A stretch of DNA of 64,000 nucleotides from SAR86 cluster bacterium. GTDB taxonomy: Bacteria; Pseudomonadota; Gammaproteobacteria; Magnimaribacterales; Magnimaribacteraceae. A model generated the notes under the pieces. The model saw nothing but the letters and a program-made list of their open reading frames with translations. It had not been told where the DNA came from and searched no databases. The position numbers and the translations under genes were made by a program. Of this stretch, positions 18,320 to 26,526 are shown piece after piece. Within the stretch, counting starts at the first letter, position 1, and each line of letters starts with the position of its first letter. The stretch spans positions 62,001 through 126,000 of the forward strand of contig JAQWNM010000013.1 of NCBI GenBank assembly GCA_029268615.1. The letters run 5' to 3'.

Positions 18320-19585
18320 TTATATGAATATCCCCTTAAGGGTAAAGAAAAATAGAATTGATAACCCAGCCCCTACAGGAAGAGTTATAACCCAAGAAAT
18401 AATAATCCTTCCCACAACACCTAAATCAATGGCGGAAAGTCCTCTTGCCAGCCCTACTCCTAATACAGCTCCAACAAGTGTATGAGTTGTAGAAATAGGT
18501 AGACCTGTACCAGATGCTAAAACAACTGTTGTAGCTGCTGCCAATTCAGCTGCAAAACCTCTACTAGGGGTTAACTCAGTTATATTTCGTCCTACAGTCT
18601 CAATTACTTTATAACCTAACATAGCCAAGCCAGCTACAATACCTGAGCCGCCTAATAGTAATATCCACCATGGCAAAAGAGACTTACTGGCAACCTCTCC
18701 TCCAGTTTGAACAATACTGACTACTGCAGCTAAAGGACCTACAGCATTCGCAACATCATTTGAGCCATGGGCAAAGGCCATAGCACAGGCAGTAAAGACC
18801 ATAAGCACGGCAAAAACTCTTTCAACCCCATTGAAAACAACGTCTCCTCTTTGCTGAAAAGTATTATCTACTCCTCGTAAAATTAAAGATCCTAGCAAAG
18901 AAATACCAAGGCCAATAATAATAGAATAAAAAATACTTTCTTCAAAACTCAGACTAAGGCCTACGTGCTTTAAACCTTTTAACAAGGTTACCATCGATAG
19001 AACAAAGCCAACTAAAAATATATAACCTGGAATATATTTTTTAGCATTATCGAAAGGGTTTGAAGTATTAAGAATTAATTTTTGAACACTTCTGAAGATA
19101 ATAAAAGAGATAGTACCTGCCATAATAGGAGAGACTACCCAACTGGATACAATTGAAGTTACTTTAGACCAACTCACTGCGTCTACGCTTATTCCAACTG
19201 CAGCAAATCCAACTATTGCACCTACGATAGAGTGAGTCGTGGAAACTGGCCAACCTTTATATGACGCTACCAATAACCAAGTGCCTGCTGCCAATAAGGA
19301 AGCTAACATTCCATAAACTAACAAATCCGGAGATGCTACGAATAAATTAGGATCTATAATGCCTTTCCTGATAGTTGAAGTTACTTCTCCACCTGCTAAA
19401 TACGCGCCAGCAAATTCAAAAATACATGCTACAAGTATAGCTTGTGAAAGAGTAAGGGCCCTAGCACCTACTGAGGTACCCATTGCATTGGCAACGTCAT
19501 TAGCTCCTATTCCCCAAGCCATGAAAAAGCCAAACATGCATCCGCTAATTAGTAAATAAGGACCATATTGAATAATTACATCCAT
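18320..19585 (-). CDS. PiT-family inorganic phosphate transporter
   Basis: This 421-residue inner-membrane transporter has the duplicated PiT signature GANDVANAMGTSVGARAL (near residue 27) and GSNDVANAVGPL (near residue 273), with about ten hydrophobic segments. PiT proteins take up phosphate as metal-phosphate with protons or sodium. It lies 16 nt after a DUF47/PhoU-like gene, the standard PiT partner, so the two form one operon. Confidence 0.94.
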   Translation of the reverse strand: MDVIIQYGPYLLISGCMFGFFMAWGIGANDVANAMGTSVGARALTLSQAILVACIFEFAGAYLAGGEVTSTIRKGIIDPNLFVASPDLLVYGMLASLLAAGTWLLVASYKGWPVSTTHSIVGAIVGFAAVGISVDAVSWSKVTSIVSSWVVSPIMAGTISFIIFRSVQKLILNTSNPFDNAKKYIPGYIFLVGFVLSMVTLLKGLKHVGLSLSFEESIFYSIIIGLGISLLGSLILRGVDNTFQQRGDVVFNGVERVFAVLMVFTACAMAFAHGSNDVANAVGPLAAVVSIVQTGGEVASKSLLPWWILLLGGSGIVAGLAMLGYKVIETVGRNITELTPSRGFAAELAAATTVVLASGTGLPISTTHTLVGAVLGVGLARGLSAIDLGVVGRIIISWVITLPVGAGLSILFFFTLKGIFI

Positions 19586-19601
19586 AGCTTACTCTTCCTC
19601 T

Positions 19602-20279
19602 TTATCTAGATGATATTAATGATATTCTATGACCAACTTGCTCAGATCTATCTGAAATTTCTCCAATCTTATTAATAATGTTATAAAGAAACATGACATT
19701 AATAGGCGGAAGATCCTTTTCTATCGTAAATAGTTCAGCCCTTAGAGTTACCTCAGATTGATCATTTTGACCTTCTAATCCATCGAGTTGATTAAGAAGA
19801 TCTTGCATCTTTTCAGCAGCATTACCTCCAAATGAAAATTGAAAAAGCTCTCCAAGTTGATTAATAGCATCAAAAGCAGCGTTAGCAATATTTGAAGCTT
19901 CAGAAGCAAATAGTAAAAAACTAGAACAAATTTCAGAAGGTATTTCCATTCTTCGTCCAAGCATAAGACCAGAAATATCCTTAACAGTATTTGGTATATC
20001 ATCAGCTAACTTAATTAAATCTAAAATATCTTCTCTGGGGACAGCTAAGAATAGGCTTTTAGGAAGAAGTTCTCTAGTTTTTGCTTTTAATGCATCAGCT
20101 TCATTTTCTAGATCTGATATAGTCTTTCTTGCTAGAATCGCCTTATCCCAATCAGATAAAGATACAGCATCTAGAAAACTTAATAATGCATTTACACATA
20201 ATCTAGATTTTTCCATATGTTGCTGTATTGGACCAAATGGAGATTTTCTAATTAAATCTGGGAATCCTGTAGATTTCAT
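19602..20279 (-). CDS. DUF47/PhoU-like protein (TIGR00153), PiT partner
   Basis: This 225-residue, largely helical cytoplasmic protein starts with SPFGPIQQHMEK, which is typical of the TIGR00153 DUF47 group, and is related to PhoU. These proteins are nearly always encoded beside PiT transporters and are thought to modulate them. It is first in the two-gene PiT operon. A Pho-box-like direct repeat lies about 80 nt upstream. Confidence 0.9.
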   Translation of the reverse strand: MKSTGFPDLIRKSPFGPIQQHMEKSRLCVNALLSFLDAVSLSDWDKAILARKTISDLENEADALKAKTRELLPKSLFLAVPREDILDLIKLADDIPNTVKDISGLMLGRRMEIPSEICSSFLLFASEASNIANAAFDAINQLGELFQFSFGGNAAEKMQDLLNQLDGLEGQNDQSEVTLRAELFTIEKDLPPINVMFLYNIINKIGEISDRSEQVGHRISLISSR

Positions 20280-20360
20280 ATTTATACCTATATCAAATTT
20301 AAAAATTTTAACTCAATGATTTCTAATTTATTAATAATATTTTTATTTTATTTACTTAGT

Positions 20361-20378
20361 TATACAAGATAGTTACAA
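20361..20378 (-). promoter_or_regulatory. Pho-box-like direct repeat upstream of DUF47-PiT
   Basis: The minus strand reads TTGTAAC-TATC-TTGTATA, two TTGTA-type 7-mers with the 11-nt period that PhoB sites show. The match to the E. coli consensus is poor beyond the TGT cores. Its position, about 80 nt before the DUF47 start, is suitable. The call is tentative. Confidence 0.25.
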
Positions 20379-20446
20379 ATACAAAATGATTAAGTTAACT
20401 TACTATATAAAAAAATAAAAAATGAGTTTATTCATTTAGTAATTTT

Positions 20447-21379
20447 TTAAAATTTATACTCAAAACCTACCGCTCCAACTTCCTGTTGTTTTAACCTTGT
20501 ATCTAAAGAAAGATCAGTAAAGAAGAATAAAACTTTGAATTTAGCACTTAATTTATAATCATAACCTATAGAAGCCTGTTTACCAGATTGCAACTTCATA
20601 TCAGACTCTGCAATTTGGAGTTTAAAGATTCCTTTATTTCCTATTTTTTGTGACAAGCTTACAACATAACCATCTTCTTTTTCTCCTGTATTGATCTTTT
20701 CTGTGTCTTGATAAATAAAACCTATTTGCGTCCTATTAAAAGGCATCTTTAAAGAAAGACGAATACTGTCATATCCCTTTATTTCTGAATCAACTGATAG
20801 AGCAGCATAAAATGATTTTGTCTTATAGTTTACTGAGATAGATCTAGAACCAAATATACTATTGTCTCCTAATCCTTTTTCCCCTTTTATGGCATTAAAT
20901 GTTGCAGAAATAATGTCTCCAAACAATGGAGTTCTATATCCTATAAAATCACTCATCCTATTCTCTCCTTGTAAGATATTTCTAATATCCCCAGCTGCTA
21001 AATCATTAAATAGATCTATTTTAGCTCCTGATTCTTTAAAAGCAGTGTCATGCGTGCCTATAAAAAAAGTACCATAAGAACCTTTTATTCCTACAAAACT
21101 ATTCCTTTGTTTGAATGTTCTTTGTTTTTTTTCATCAGCAGTCCCATCTACTGGATCAACTTCATATTCAGCCTGATAAATAGCTTCTATGTCTTCTCCA
21201 ATTCCCATATTACCCTTCATGCCTAAACGTGATGCATTGCTTACCATATCTATTTTAGAGCCAGATTCCTTGTTTTGAGATTCAACTGTTATCCAAAGTT
21301 TTCCATACACCTTAGGTTCAGAGCTTAGAGACATCCCTAAACAAATCAATACAAGTAATGCAAAACCTTTAATTACCAT
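20447..21379 (-). CDS. Gram-negative general porin (beta-barrel)
   Basis: This 310-residue protein has a signal peptide (MVIKGFALLVLICLGMSLSS), then KVYGKLWITVE, the usual first strand of OmpC-like porins. Alternating strands and the RNSFVGIKGSYGTFFIG segment are typical, and it ends in aromatic Phe (GFEYKF), the outer-membrane insertion signal. It probably forms a trimeric channel. Its place between phosphate genes hints at anion uptake, as in PhoE or OprP, but this is inference. The gene start overlaps the end of a response-regulator remnant. Confidence 0.88.
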   Translation of the reverse strand: MVIKGFALLVLICLGMSLSSEPKVYGKLWITVESQNKESGSKIDMVSNASRLGMKGNMGIGEDIEAIYQAEYEVDPVDGTADEKKQRTFKQRNSFVGIKGSYGTFFIGTHDTAFKESGAKIDLFNDLAAGDIRNILQGENRMSDFIGYRTPLFGDIISATFNAIKGEKGLGDNSIFGSRSISVNYKTKSFYAALSVDSEIKGYDSIRLSLKMPFNRTQIGFIYQDTEKINTGEKEDGYVVSLSQKIGNKGIFKLQIAESDMKLQSGKQASIGYDYKLSAKFKVLFFFTDLSLDTRLKQQEVGAVGFEYKF

Positions 21380-21458
21380 TTTGCCCTATTCTAAAAATAT
21401 ACCTAAGTTTAGGAATTAGCTCTTTTTCGTCTTCTATAATAAGAATATGTTCTGTCAT
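21369..21458 (-). pseudogene. Remnant of a response-regulator gene start (PhoB/OmpR-like receiver)
   Basis: A 29-codon frame starts at ATG 21458 and reads MTEHILIIEDEKELIPKL and on to a stop at 21369. The ILIIEDE strand with the following amphipathic helix is the first strand and acidic pocket of a response-regulator receiver domain, as at the start of PhoB; nothing of the rest (phospho-Asp, Lys, DNA-binding domain) follows. It begins inside the last codons of the PPK2 remnant in another frame. I infer a deletion that left the first 30 codons of a regulator. It may be non-functional. A chance match is possible given the shortness. Confidence 0.5.
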
Positions 21459-21646
21459 TTAATTGTATTAATAATCCCTGTTTTACCTGCAGCATCTCGT
21501 CCTTCAAAAACTATAGCAATTCTCTTTTTATTCTTAATAACCCATTCTTGAAATTTTAGAAACTCTATTTGCAATCTTCTGATTTCCTCAGTATAAAATC
21601 CATCACTAATTCCTTCATACTGATTTAGATCAAAAAAGTTCATCAA
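21455..21646 (-). pseudogene. ppk2: Truncated polyphosphate kinase 2 (PPK2) N terminus
   Basis: The 63-codon frame matches only the start of PPK2: YTEEIRRLQIEFLKFQEWV, then the Walker A region IAIVFEGRDAAGKTG followed by IINTIK and a stop. Full PPK2 proteins have about 230-300 residues, so the Walker B, lid and nucleotide-binding parts are missing. No continuation is seen in another frame downstream; instead a response-regulator start follows. It is therefore a deletion remnant rather than a frameshift. It lies 6 nt after the cytidylyltransferase-like gene. Confidence 0.82.
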
Positions 21647-21652
21647 AAGGAA

Positions 21653-22075
21653 TTATTTTTTTATCTTAAATTGATTAAGTGCAACCCTTTCTCTAAGCTC
21701 TGAGCTCGAAAAGTCATGAGGCCTTTTATTGAAATAACATTTATCTAAATATTCATCTCTTCCAGTAAAATATTTATCCTTGTATTCATCACCTAAAATC
21801 CTGACATCCCATTCTATTGATTTTGAAATCTCTATCAGATCGGCTTCGGTATCATAAATAATTACTTCATCAACATATTTACATGCTTCTACTTGTATTT
21901 GGCGTTCCAAGATAGATTGAACAGGTGAATTTTTTTCTTCTCTATCTAAACTTGGATCTGTCTGCACACAGACTATGAGATAATCACAAACTGATTTAGC
22001 TTCCTCCATCATCAAAACATGTCCTGCGTGAAATAAATCAAAAGCTCCAAAAGTTATTCCTTTCTTCATATTCAA
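21653..22075 (-). CDS. Cytidylyltransferase-like nucleotidyltransferase (TagD/glycerol-3-phosphate type)
   Basis: This 140-residue protein has the nucleotidyltransferase start GITFGAFDLFHAGHVLMM with the HxGH-type motif (residues 16-19), a central RILGDEYKDKYFTG segment and the C-terminal FSSSELRERV that corresponds to the ISTT-type motif. Such enzymes join CTP to glycerol phosphate or similar alcohol phosphates. It has no surrounding polysaccharide genes; it is followed by the PPK2 remnant. Confidence 0.82.
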   Translation of the reverse strand: MNMKKGITFGAFDLFHAGHVLMMEEAKSVCDYLIVCVQTDPSLDREEKNSPVQSILERQIQVEACKYVDEVIIYDTEADLIEISKSIEWDVRILGDEYKDKYFTGRDEYLDKCYFNKRPHDFSSSELRERVALNQFKIKK

Positions 22076-22102
22076 TATTTTATAACGGAATCTACTAATT
22101 TA

Positions 22103-23299
22103 TTATTCTTTTATTGAATTAACAATGAGACCTAAGAATTCCCTATTATCCCATGAATCAGGGGCTTGGGTGACTTGAATATTGATACCAGATCTGATGC
22201 TATCCTCTCCGTATCTTTGATATTCACTATTTCTAACCACCACAAGGTCTAATTCCTTGGATACCCATATATCATTTGAATGTAAACCTAGGGCTCCTAT
22301 GAATCCTATATCAGGAAAAACCCACCAATGAAGGCCATAGTCATTTAAACCTTGAGCTAGTTTTGTAGATTCATTTACCCACAACTTGCTAACAATTGAA
22401 TCTAATCTTTCTTGTTGCCCTTCTTGCCAATTTCCTTCGCGAGCATATAAAAGTCCAAATCTAGCAAAATCTCTAGACGTAGTATCTATGCAGCAATAAG
22501 TCATTGTATGTCCAGCTTTATCAGACCACCAATCAGCAGTCATTCCTATTTTTGAAAATAATTCTCTTTCGCCATATTCCTGTGCAGATAATCCAGTTGC
22601 TGTTTCTATAATTCCTGAAAGTATCATGGAGTCTTCATTGGAATAAGAAAAAATTACACCTGACTCACCAGCACTTCTATCTAAACTATATGCCAGTTGA
22701 TCATCAGCATCCCCATATATTGATATTCCATTTCTGCTAGATAGGCCAGAACGCATCTCCAAAAGATCACGTATAGAGATTAATGGCATAAGATTTCTTA
22801 GATTACAATTCCACTCAGTTAAATATTCACAGGCCTTATCATCAACAGAGTTAATCAACTTCTGATCAATAGCGATTCCTATTAAAGCACTGGAAATACT
22901 TTTAGCACTTGACCAACTTGTAGCAATTGTTTCTTTGTCCTCTACATCTTTATATTGCTCTCCAACTATCACTCCATGTCTTATAATTACTACACCTTGA
23001 GTGTTTCTTTTTGGTTCAAATGCATAATCTAATGCTAACTGTAACTTAGCTTGATCCATATTCACTTCTTCCGGATCAACTTCATTCCACGTAGACCCTG
23101 GCCAAGTTTCAGTAGTAGGCTGAGATACATTTGGTCCTGATTGTTGAATAGTTGAGTTTGTTGATATAACTGATATTTCTGAAGAAGATTCTCCTCCACC
23201 ACCTCCACAAGAAATAAAACTAAATCCTATAAAAAGAAGTACTACTTTTGGTCTTAGTTTTATCAAAGATAAATAATATTTGAAATAACATACTTTCAT
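22103..23299 (-). CDS. Serine hydrolase, class C beta-lactamase family, probable lipoprotein
   Basis: This 398-residue protein has an N-terminal hydrophobic signal ending in FSFISC (lipid Cys31) with a glycine-serine linker, then a beta-lactamase/esterase domain. The catalytic SxxK is Ser131-Lys134 (SSAK) and the second motif is Tyr220-Ser-Asn222 (SYSN). Members include esterases, D-aminopeptidases and PBP-like hydrolases; resistance is not implied. It is probably anchored to the periplasmic side of a membrane. It is divergent from the TauD-like gene across 53 nt. Confidence 0.87.
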   Translation of the reverse strand: MKVCYFKYYLSLIKLRPKVVLLFIGFSFISCGGGGGESSSEISVISTNSTIQQSGPNVSQPTTETWPGSTWNEVDPEEVNMDQAKLQLALDYAFEPKRNTQGVVIIRHGVIVGEQYKDVEDKETIATSWSSAKSISSALIGIAIDQKLINSVDDKACEYLTEWNCNLRNLMPLISIRDLLEMRSGLSSRNGISIYGDADDQLAYSLDRSAGESGVIFSYSNEDSMILSGIIETATGLSAQEYGERELFSKIGMTADWWSDKAGHTMTYCCIDTTSRDFARFGLLYAREGNWQEGQQERLDSIVSKLWVNESTKLAQGLNDYGLHWWVFPDIGFIGALGLHSNDIWVSKELDLVVVRNSEYQRYGEDSIRSGINIQVTQAPDSWDNREFLGLIVNSIKE

Positions 23300-23352
23300 T
23301 ATTAGGTAATATTGTGGTCAAATAATATTTATTCTAAAGAAAATTTAAAAGT

Positions 23353-24180
23353 ATGGTAAAAATTATTAAAGAACCTTCTCCATTAGGAGCAACTATAAAA
23401 GATATAGATCTTTCAAAAGAAATTCCACCTGAAGACCAAACAGTTATTAAAGAAGCTCTAGCAAGATACCAAGTCTTATTCTTTAGAGACCAAGATATCA
23501 CCCCTAAACAACACAAAGATTTTGCCAATATCTTTGGTGCCCTTCAATCTCACCCTGTATACCCTACCATTGAAGGGTTTCCAGAAATCACTATTTTAGA
23601 AAATGATAAGCTCAGACCTTCTAAGATTGAAGAGTGGCATACAGATATGACATTTAAATCAATCCCTCCATTAGGGAGTATTCTTATAGGAAAAATTATC
23701 CCAAAATTAGGTGGAGATACTTTATTTGCTAGTCTCTCAGCAGCATATAATGATTTACCAGATACGCTAAAAGAAAGGCTAGATAAATTAACTGCGACAC
23801 ATAGCTTTGCCTACGGTTTTAAAGAGAGCTTGGAAGAAGCTAAAGGTAAGAAAAAACTTGAAAAAGCAGTAAAAAATAATCCTCCTGTGATACATCCAGT
23901 GATAAGAACACATCCCGAAACTGGTAATAAATTGATATTTGTAAACTCTTTATTTACTGAAAAAATTAATGGTGTAACAACTGAAGAATCCAATGAACTC
24001 TTAGAATTTCTCTGTAATCATATTAAAAAAGAAGAGTACGTTTGCAGATTTAAATGGAAGAATAATTCAATAGCATTCTGGGATAATAGATCCGTTATTC
24101 ACAAACCAGAGAATGACTACTGGCCGCAATTAAGACGCATGGAAAGAATTACCATTGATGACATTTCTTCTCCTAAATAG
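23353..24180 (+). CDS. TauD/TfdA-family Fe(II)/2-oxoglutarate dioxygenase
   Basis: This 275-residue enzyme has the iron-binding triad His96-x-Asp98 (EEWHTDMTF) and His250 (RSVIHKPENDYW), plus the 2-oxoglutarate-binding Arg261 or Arg262 (QLRRMERITI). Length and layout match TauD/TfdA proteins, which hydroxylate sulfonates, aryloxyacetates or similar acids. No sulfonate transporter is nearby, so the substrate is open. It converges on the thioredoxin gene with a gap of 8 nt. Confidence 0.92.
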   Translation: MVKIIKEPSPLGATIKDIDLSKEIPPEDQTVIKEALARYQVLFFRDQDITPKQHKDFANIFGALQSHPVYPTIEGFPEITILENDKLRPSKIEEWHTDMTFKSIPPLGSILIGKIIPKLGGDTLFASLSAAYNDLPDTLKERLDKLTATHSFAYGFKESLEEAKGKKKLEKAVKNNPPVIHPVIRTHPETGNKLIFVNSLFTEKINGVTTEESNELLEFLCNHIKKEEYVCRFKWKNNSIAFWDNRSVIHKPENDYWPQLRRMERITIDDISSPK

Positions 24181-24188
24181 GGGAAATG

Positions 24189-24692
24189 TTATTTCCTTAG
24201 AACATAAGATTGAAAATATTCAAAAATTTCCTGTGATTTATTCTGTCTTGCAGATCTCCATTTATCTGTTGAGTCTAAATTGAGGATATTATCTTTCTCT
24301 CCAAAAATTACTACTCTTGGTATACCTTCTTGTCTTGGAATGCCTAATAACTCTAATAGATTCATATTTATGTCATACTTCCCAACATCTATATGAATTA
24401 GTGAAAAATTATCCTCAATAAAAGATTGAACAGTTGGGAGGCTCAATGTTCCTTGAAGGATTCTACAATCAGGGCACCAATTAGCCCCGAAAATAATGAT
24501 AGACTGATTGCCAATTCTACTTTGATTAATAAAATCAAGGACTTGTGTTTCCTTAATTTCCCGTCGCTCGTATGGCAAAGGTAAAGGGTTTACTAAAACT
24601 TCATGATCTGGAATATTTAATATATCTGAAGCCATAATATATTGACCTCCTAGATAAAGTAACAAGCTAATTGAGATATAAAATTTATTCAT
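24189..24692 (-). CDS. Secreted thioredoxin-like protein
   Basis: This 167-residue protein has a signal peptide (MNKFYISISLLLYLGGQYIMA) and a thioredoxin fold with active site WCPDC (in FGANWCPDCRIL, about residues 66-77). The CPDC active site and export suggest a periplasmic thiol reductase. It is last in the AlkB operon, 6 nt after a small membrane protein gene, so it may protect or mature a component of that system. That link is inference from position. Confidence 0.85.
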   Translation of the reverse strand: MNKFYISISLLLYLGGQYIMASDILNIPDHEVLVNPLPLPYERREIKETQVLDFINQSRIGNQSIIIFGANWCPDCRILQGTLSLPTVQSFIEDNFSLIHIDVGKYDINMNLLELLGIPRQEGIPRVVIFGEKDNILNLDSTDKWRSARQNKSQEIFEYFQSYVLRK

Positions 24693-24698
24693 CTATCT

Positions 24699-24905
24699 TT
24701 ATCCAATAAACCACTTATATGGTTCTTTTCCTGCTATCTTAAAATATATCAACATATTTACCATATGTGTGAGCAACAATATGGCTCCTATCAATACTGC
24801 TATAAATACATTCTGATAATACAAATGGGCTCCTAATAAATACAATATATAAATAATACTCAAAGTCCAAATAGACATTAATAATATCGATTTTAAATTT
24901 TTCAT
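24699..24905 (-). CDS. Small two-helix membrane protein in AlkB operon
   Basis: A 68-residue protein starts at ATG 24905, chosen because GAGG lies 6-7 nt before it; a longer start at 24920 would overlap the ferredoxin stop. It has two hydrophobic helices (about residues 4-25 and 32-52) and a basic C terminus ending YKWFIG. I do not recognise the family. Its place between the ferredoxin and thioredoxin genes makes it a possible membrane partner of the hydroxylase. Confidence 0.7.
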   Translation of the reverse strand: MKNLKSILLMSIWTLSIIYILYLLGAHLYYQNVFIAVLIGAILLLTHMVNMLIYFKIAGKEPYKWFIG

Positions 24906-24916
24906 TTTTTCCTCTT

Positions 24917-25225
24917 TCATTTTAATAAAGCTACTTTAATTTGGATATCTGACTTTAGTGTTGTCTGGCAAGCTAAGCTAATACCACCCTCTATTTCTTC
25001 TAAACCTAAGACATAACTGAAATCAAGTTCCTTTTTTATACTTCCTTTAATAAGTTGATATTTACAAGTACCACAGCTTCCAACTTTACATTTATAGGGC
25101 CAATTAATGCCCCTTGACAAAGCTGTAGCTAATAAATTCTCTCCATAACTTACTTGAAATTTGATATCTGATTCTAAAAGCTCAACACTAAAATTTCTGT
25201 CTTTCTTTTTAAATATACTAAACAC
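24917..25225 (-). CDS. 2Fe-2S ferredoxin, plant/xylene-monooxygenase type
   Basis: This 102-residue protein has the cluster-binding cysteines Cys46, Cys51, Cys54 (CKVGSCGTC) and Cys86 (LACQT), the spacing of plant-type and oxygenase-associated ferredoxins. It lies 6 nt after the AlkB-like gene and probably passes electrons to it. Classical AlkB uses rubredoxin, whereas XylM uses a reductase with this kind of ferredoxin domain. No FAD/NADH reductase domain is fused to it or seen nearby. Confidence 0.9.
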   Translation of the reverse strand: MFSIFKKKDRNFSVELLESDIKFQVSYGENLLATALSRGINWPYKCKVGSCGTCKYQLIKGSIKKELDFSYVLGLEEIEGGISLACQTTLKSDIQIKVALLK

Positions 25226-25231
25226 AATAAC

Positions 25232-26368
25232 TTAAGGTTTTACTGGTACTTTAGGAAACAAACTTGCTATATGTCTCTCGTCTTCTGTAGCATAATTTTT
25301 ATCCCAATCATCTAGATGCTTTTGAACAAATTTTCTAAATAAACTAGGTATTAATGTAAGAATAAATAGAGAAAAATACCCTATTCCATAATTAGGCCCC
25401 TTGACATCATCAAGTTCCCAAAAATAAGTTTCTCCTCTGACATGGTGATCGCATTGCCTTCCAATTTCTATAAAAAACCAACTTGTAAATACGTTATCAT
25501 TATCCCAGGAATGCCTGTGCTCAACAGGCCCTTCTTTTCTAATCAATCCATAATGGCCCATAAAATTTAGAGCTTCAAGTAAGAAATTGGAGATAGCCCA
25601 AACTATCAAAAGCGATAAAACTCCAACTGCGCCTCCAGACCACACAAAAAGAAATATGCTAGGGAGACTATAAAGATAGCCTATGATCCACCTATTATCA
25701 AAACTCATAAGTGATTTATTTTGTCTTTTTAATCTTTTATGTTCTAAATCATAAGAGAACTTAGATTGGCCCATATGAGAAAGCCAAGCATGTTCATAAA
25801 CATTTCTACCTCGAGGCGCTGTTGCAGGATCATCCTCATGACCAAGATCAAGATGGTGATTATAAACATGAGCATATGTAAAATGGGATGCACCACTCAA
25901 GGCCATAATTAGTCTTGAAGTAAGAAAACCTTCCTTCTTATTATGAGAAAGTTCATGACCATAAATAATTCCTAGGCCTGCCCATAATCCTGTTGATAAA
26001 ATAGCTCCAACTAAATTAAATCCAGATATCCCAGCCTGATAAACAATTCCTAGATAAATTGCACTATCTACTGGAACTGCAGAAGTGTAGTGAAATAACC
26101 TCCAAGCTAGGACTATCTGTAACAAAATAAAAATAGGCAACATAAGATACATGACAAGATATTGAAATATTTTTATTCCATATGAATTTCCATCTCTATC
26201 AAAATCAGCTTTAAGATGGATATCTTTAGTTAGAGTATCAATGATAGTATTAATTCCAAAAAGTAAGACCCCTAACCAAGAAAATACACTCCCTAAGAAA
26301 ATACTATAAATAGTTACTAAAGACATTACAGGCACCAGTAAATAACGTACATTTACAAAGAATTTCAT
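25232..26368 (-). CDS. alkB: AlkB/XylM-like membrane diiron hydroxylase
   Basis: This 378-residue integral membrane protein carries the eight-histidine diiron motifs of alkane hydroxylases: HELSH at 138-142, HVYNHH at 167-172 with His177, NFMGHYGL, EHRHSW, and RQCDHHVRGE. Several hydrophobic segments precede and follow. The family hydroxylates alkanes, fatty acids or aromatic methyl groups with O2. The motif spacing supports AlkB rather than a fatty acid desaturase. It is first in an operon with a ferredoxin, a small membrane protein and a thioredoxin. The substrate is not known. Confidence 0.88.
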   Translation of the reverse strand: MKFFVNVRYLLVPVMSLVTIYSIFLGSVFSWLGVLLFGINTIIDTLTKDIHLKADFDRDGNSYGIKIFQYLVMYLMLPIFILLQIVLAWRLFHYTSAVPVDSAIYLGIVYQAGISGFNLVGAILSTGLWAGLGIIYGHELSHNKKEGFLTSRLIMALSGASHFTYAHVYNHHLDLGHEDDPATAPRGRNVYEHAWLSHMGQSKFSYDLEHKRLKRQNKSLMSFDNRWIIGYLYSLPSIFLFVWSGGAVGVLSLLIVWAISNFLLEALNFMGHYGLIRKEGPVEHRHSWDNDNVFTSWFFIEIGRQCDHHVRGETYFWELDDVKGPNYGIGYFSLFILTLIPSLFRKFVQKHLDDWDKNYATEDERHIASLFPKVPVKP

Positions 26369-26430
26369 AATTGAACCTCAAGTTAAATTAAATCCTGGGA
26401 GTATTTAATTCCGTTTTAGCTCTTTATTTT

Positions 26431-26461
26431 AAATCGCGGCAATAGGATCAAATCACGATTT
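26431..26461. promoter_or_regulatory. Inverted repeat at the alkB promoter
   Basis: AAATCGCG at 26431-26438 and CACGATTT at 26454-26461 are inverted arms (7 of 8 pairs) with a 15-nt spacer. On the minus strand it begins 6 nt after the predicted -10 box of alkB, so it would cover the transcription start. It is a candidate repressor operator; no regulator gene is adjacent. Confidence 0.4.
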
Positions 26462-26466
26462 TTGAA

Positions 26467-26495
26467 ATAATATAACAACTTAAAATTCTATTCAA
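26467..26495 (-). promoter_or_regulatory. Predicted sigma-70 promoter of the alkB operon
   Basis: On the minus strand TTGAAT (26495-26490) and TATTAT (26472-26467) are separated by exactly 17 nt. Transcription would start near 26460 and give a leader of about 90 nt before the ATG at 26368. Confidence 0.5.
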
Positions 26496-26526
26496 GTAAT
26501 TTAAAATGCGATCAATGATATAAATT

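Noticed and set aside
21406-21417. CCTAAACTTAGG short inverted repeat before the porin.
   Set aside because: It lies within the response-regulator remnant, is too short, and has no aligned promoter.
24182-24196. GGAAAT-GTT-ATTTCC hairpin at the ends of the TauD-like and thioredoxin genes.
   Set aside because: A 6-bp stem without a T-run, overlapping a coding end; too weak.
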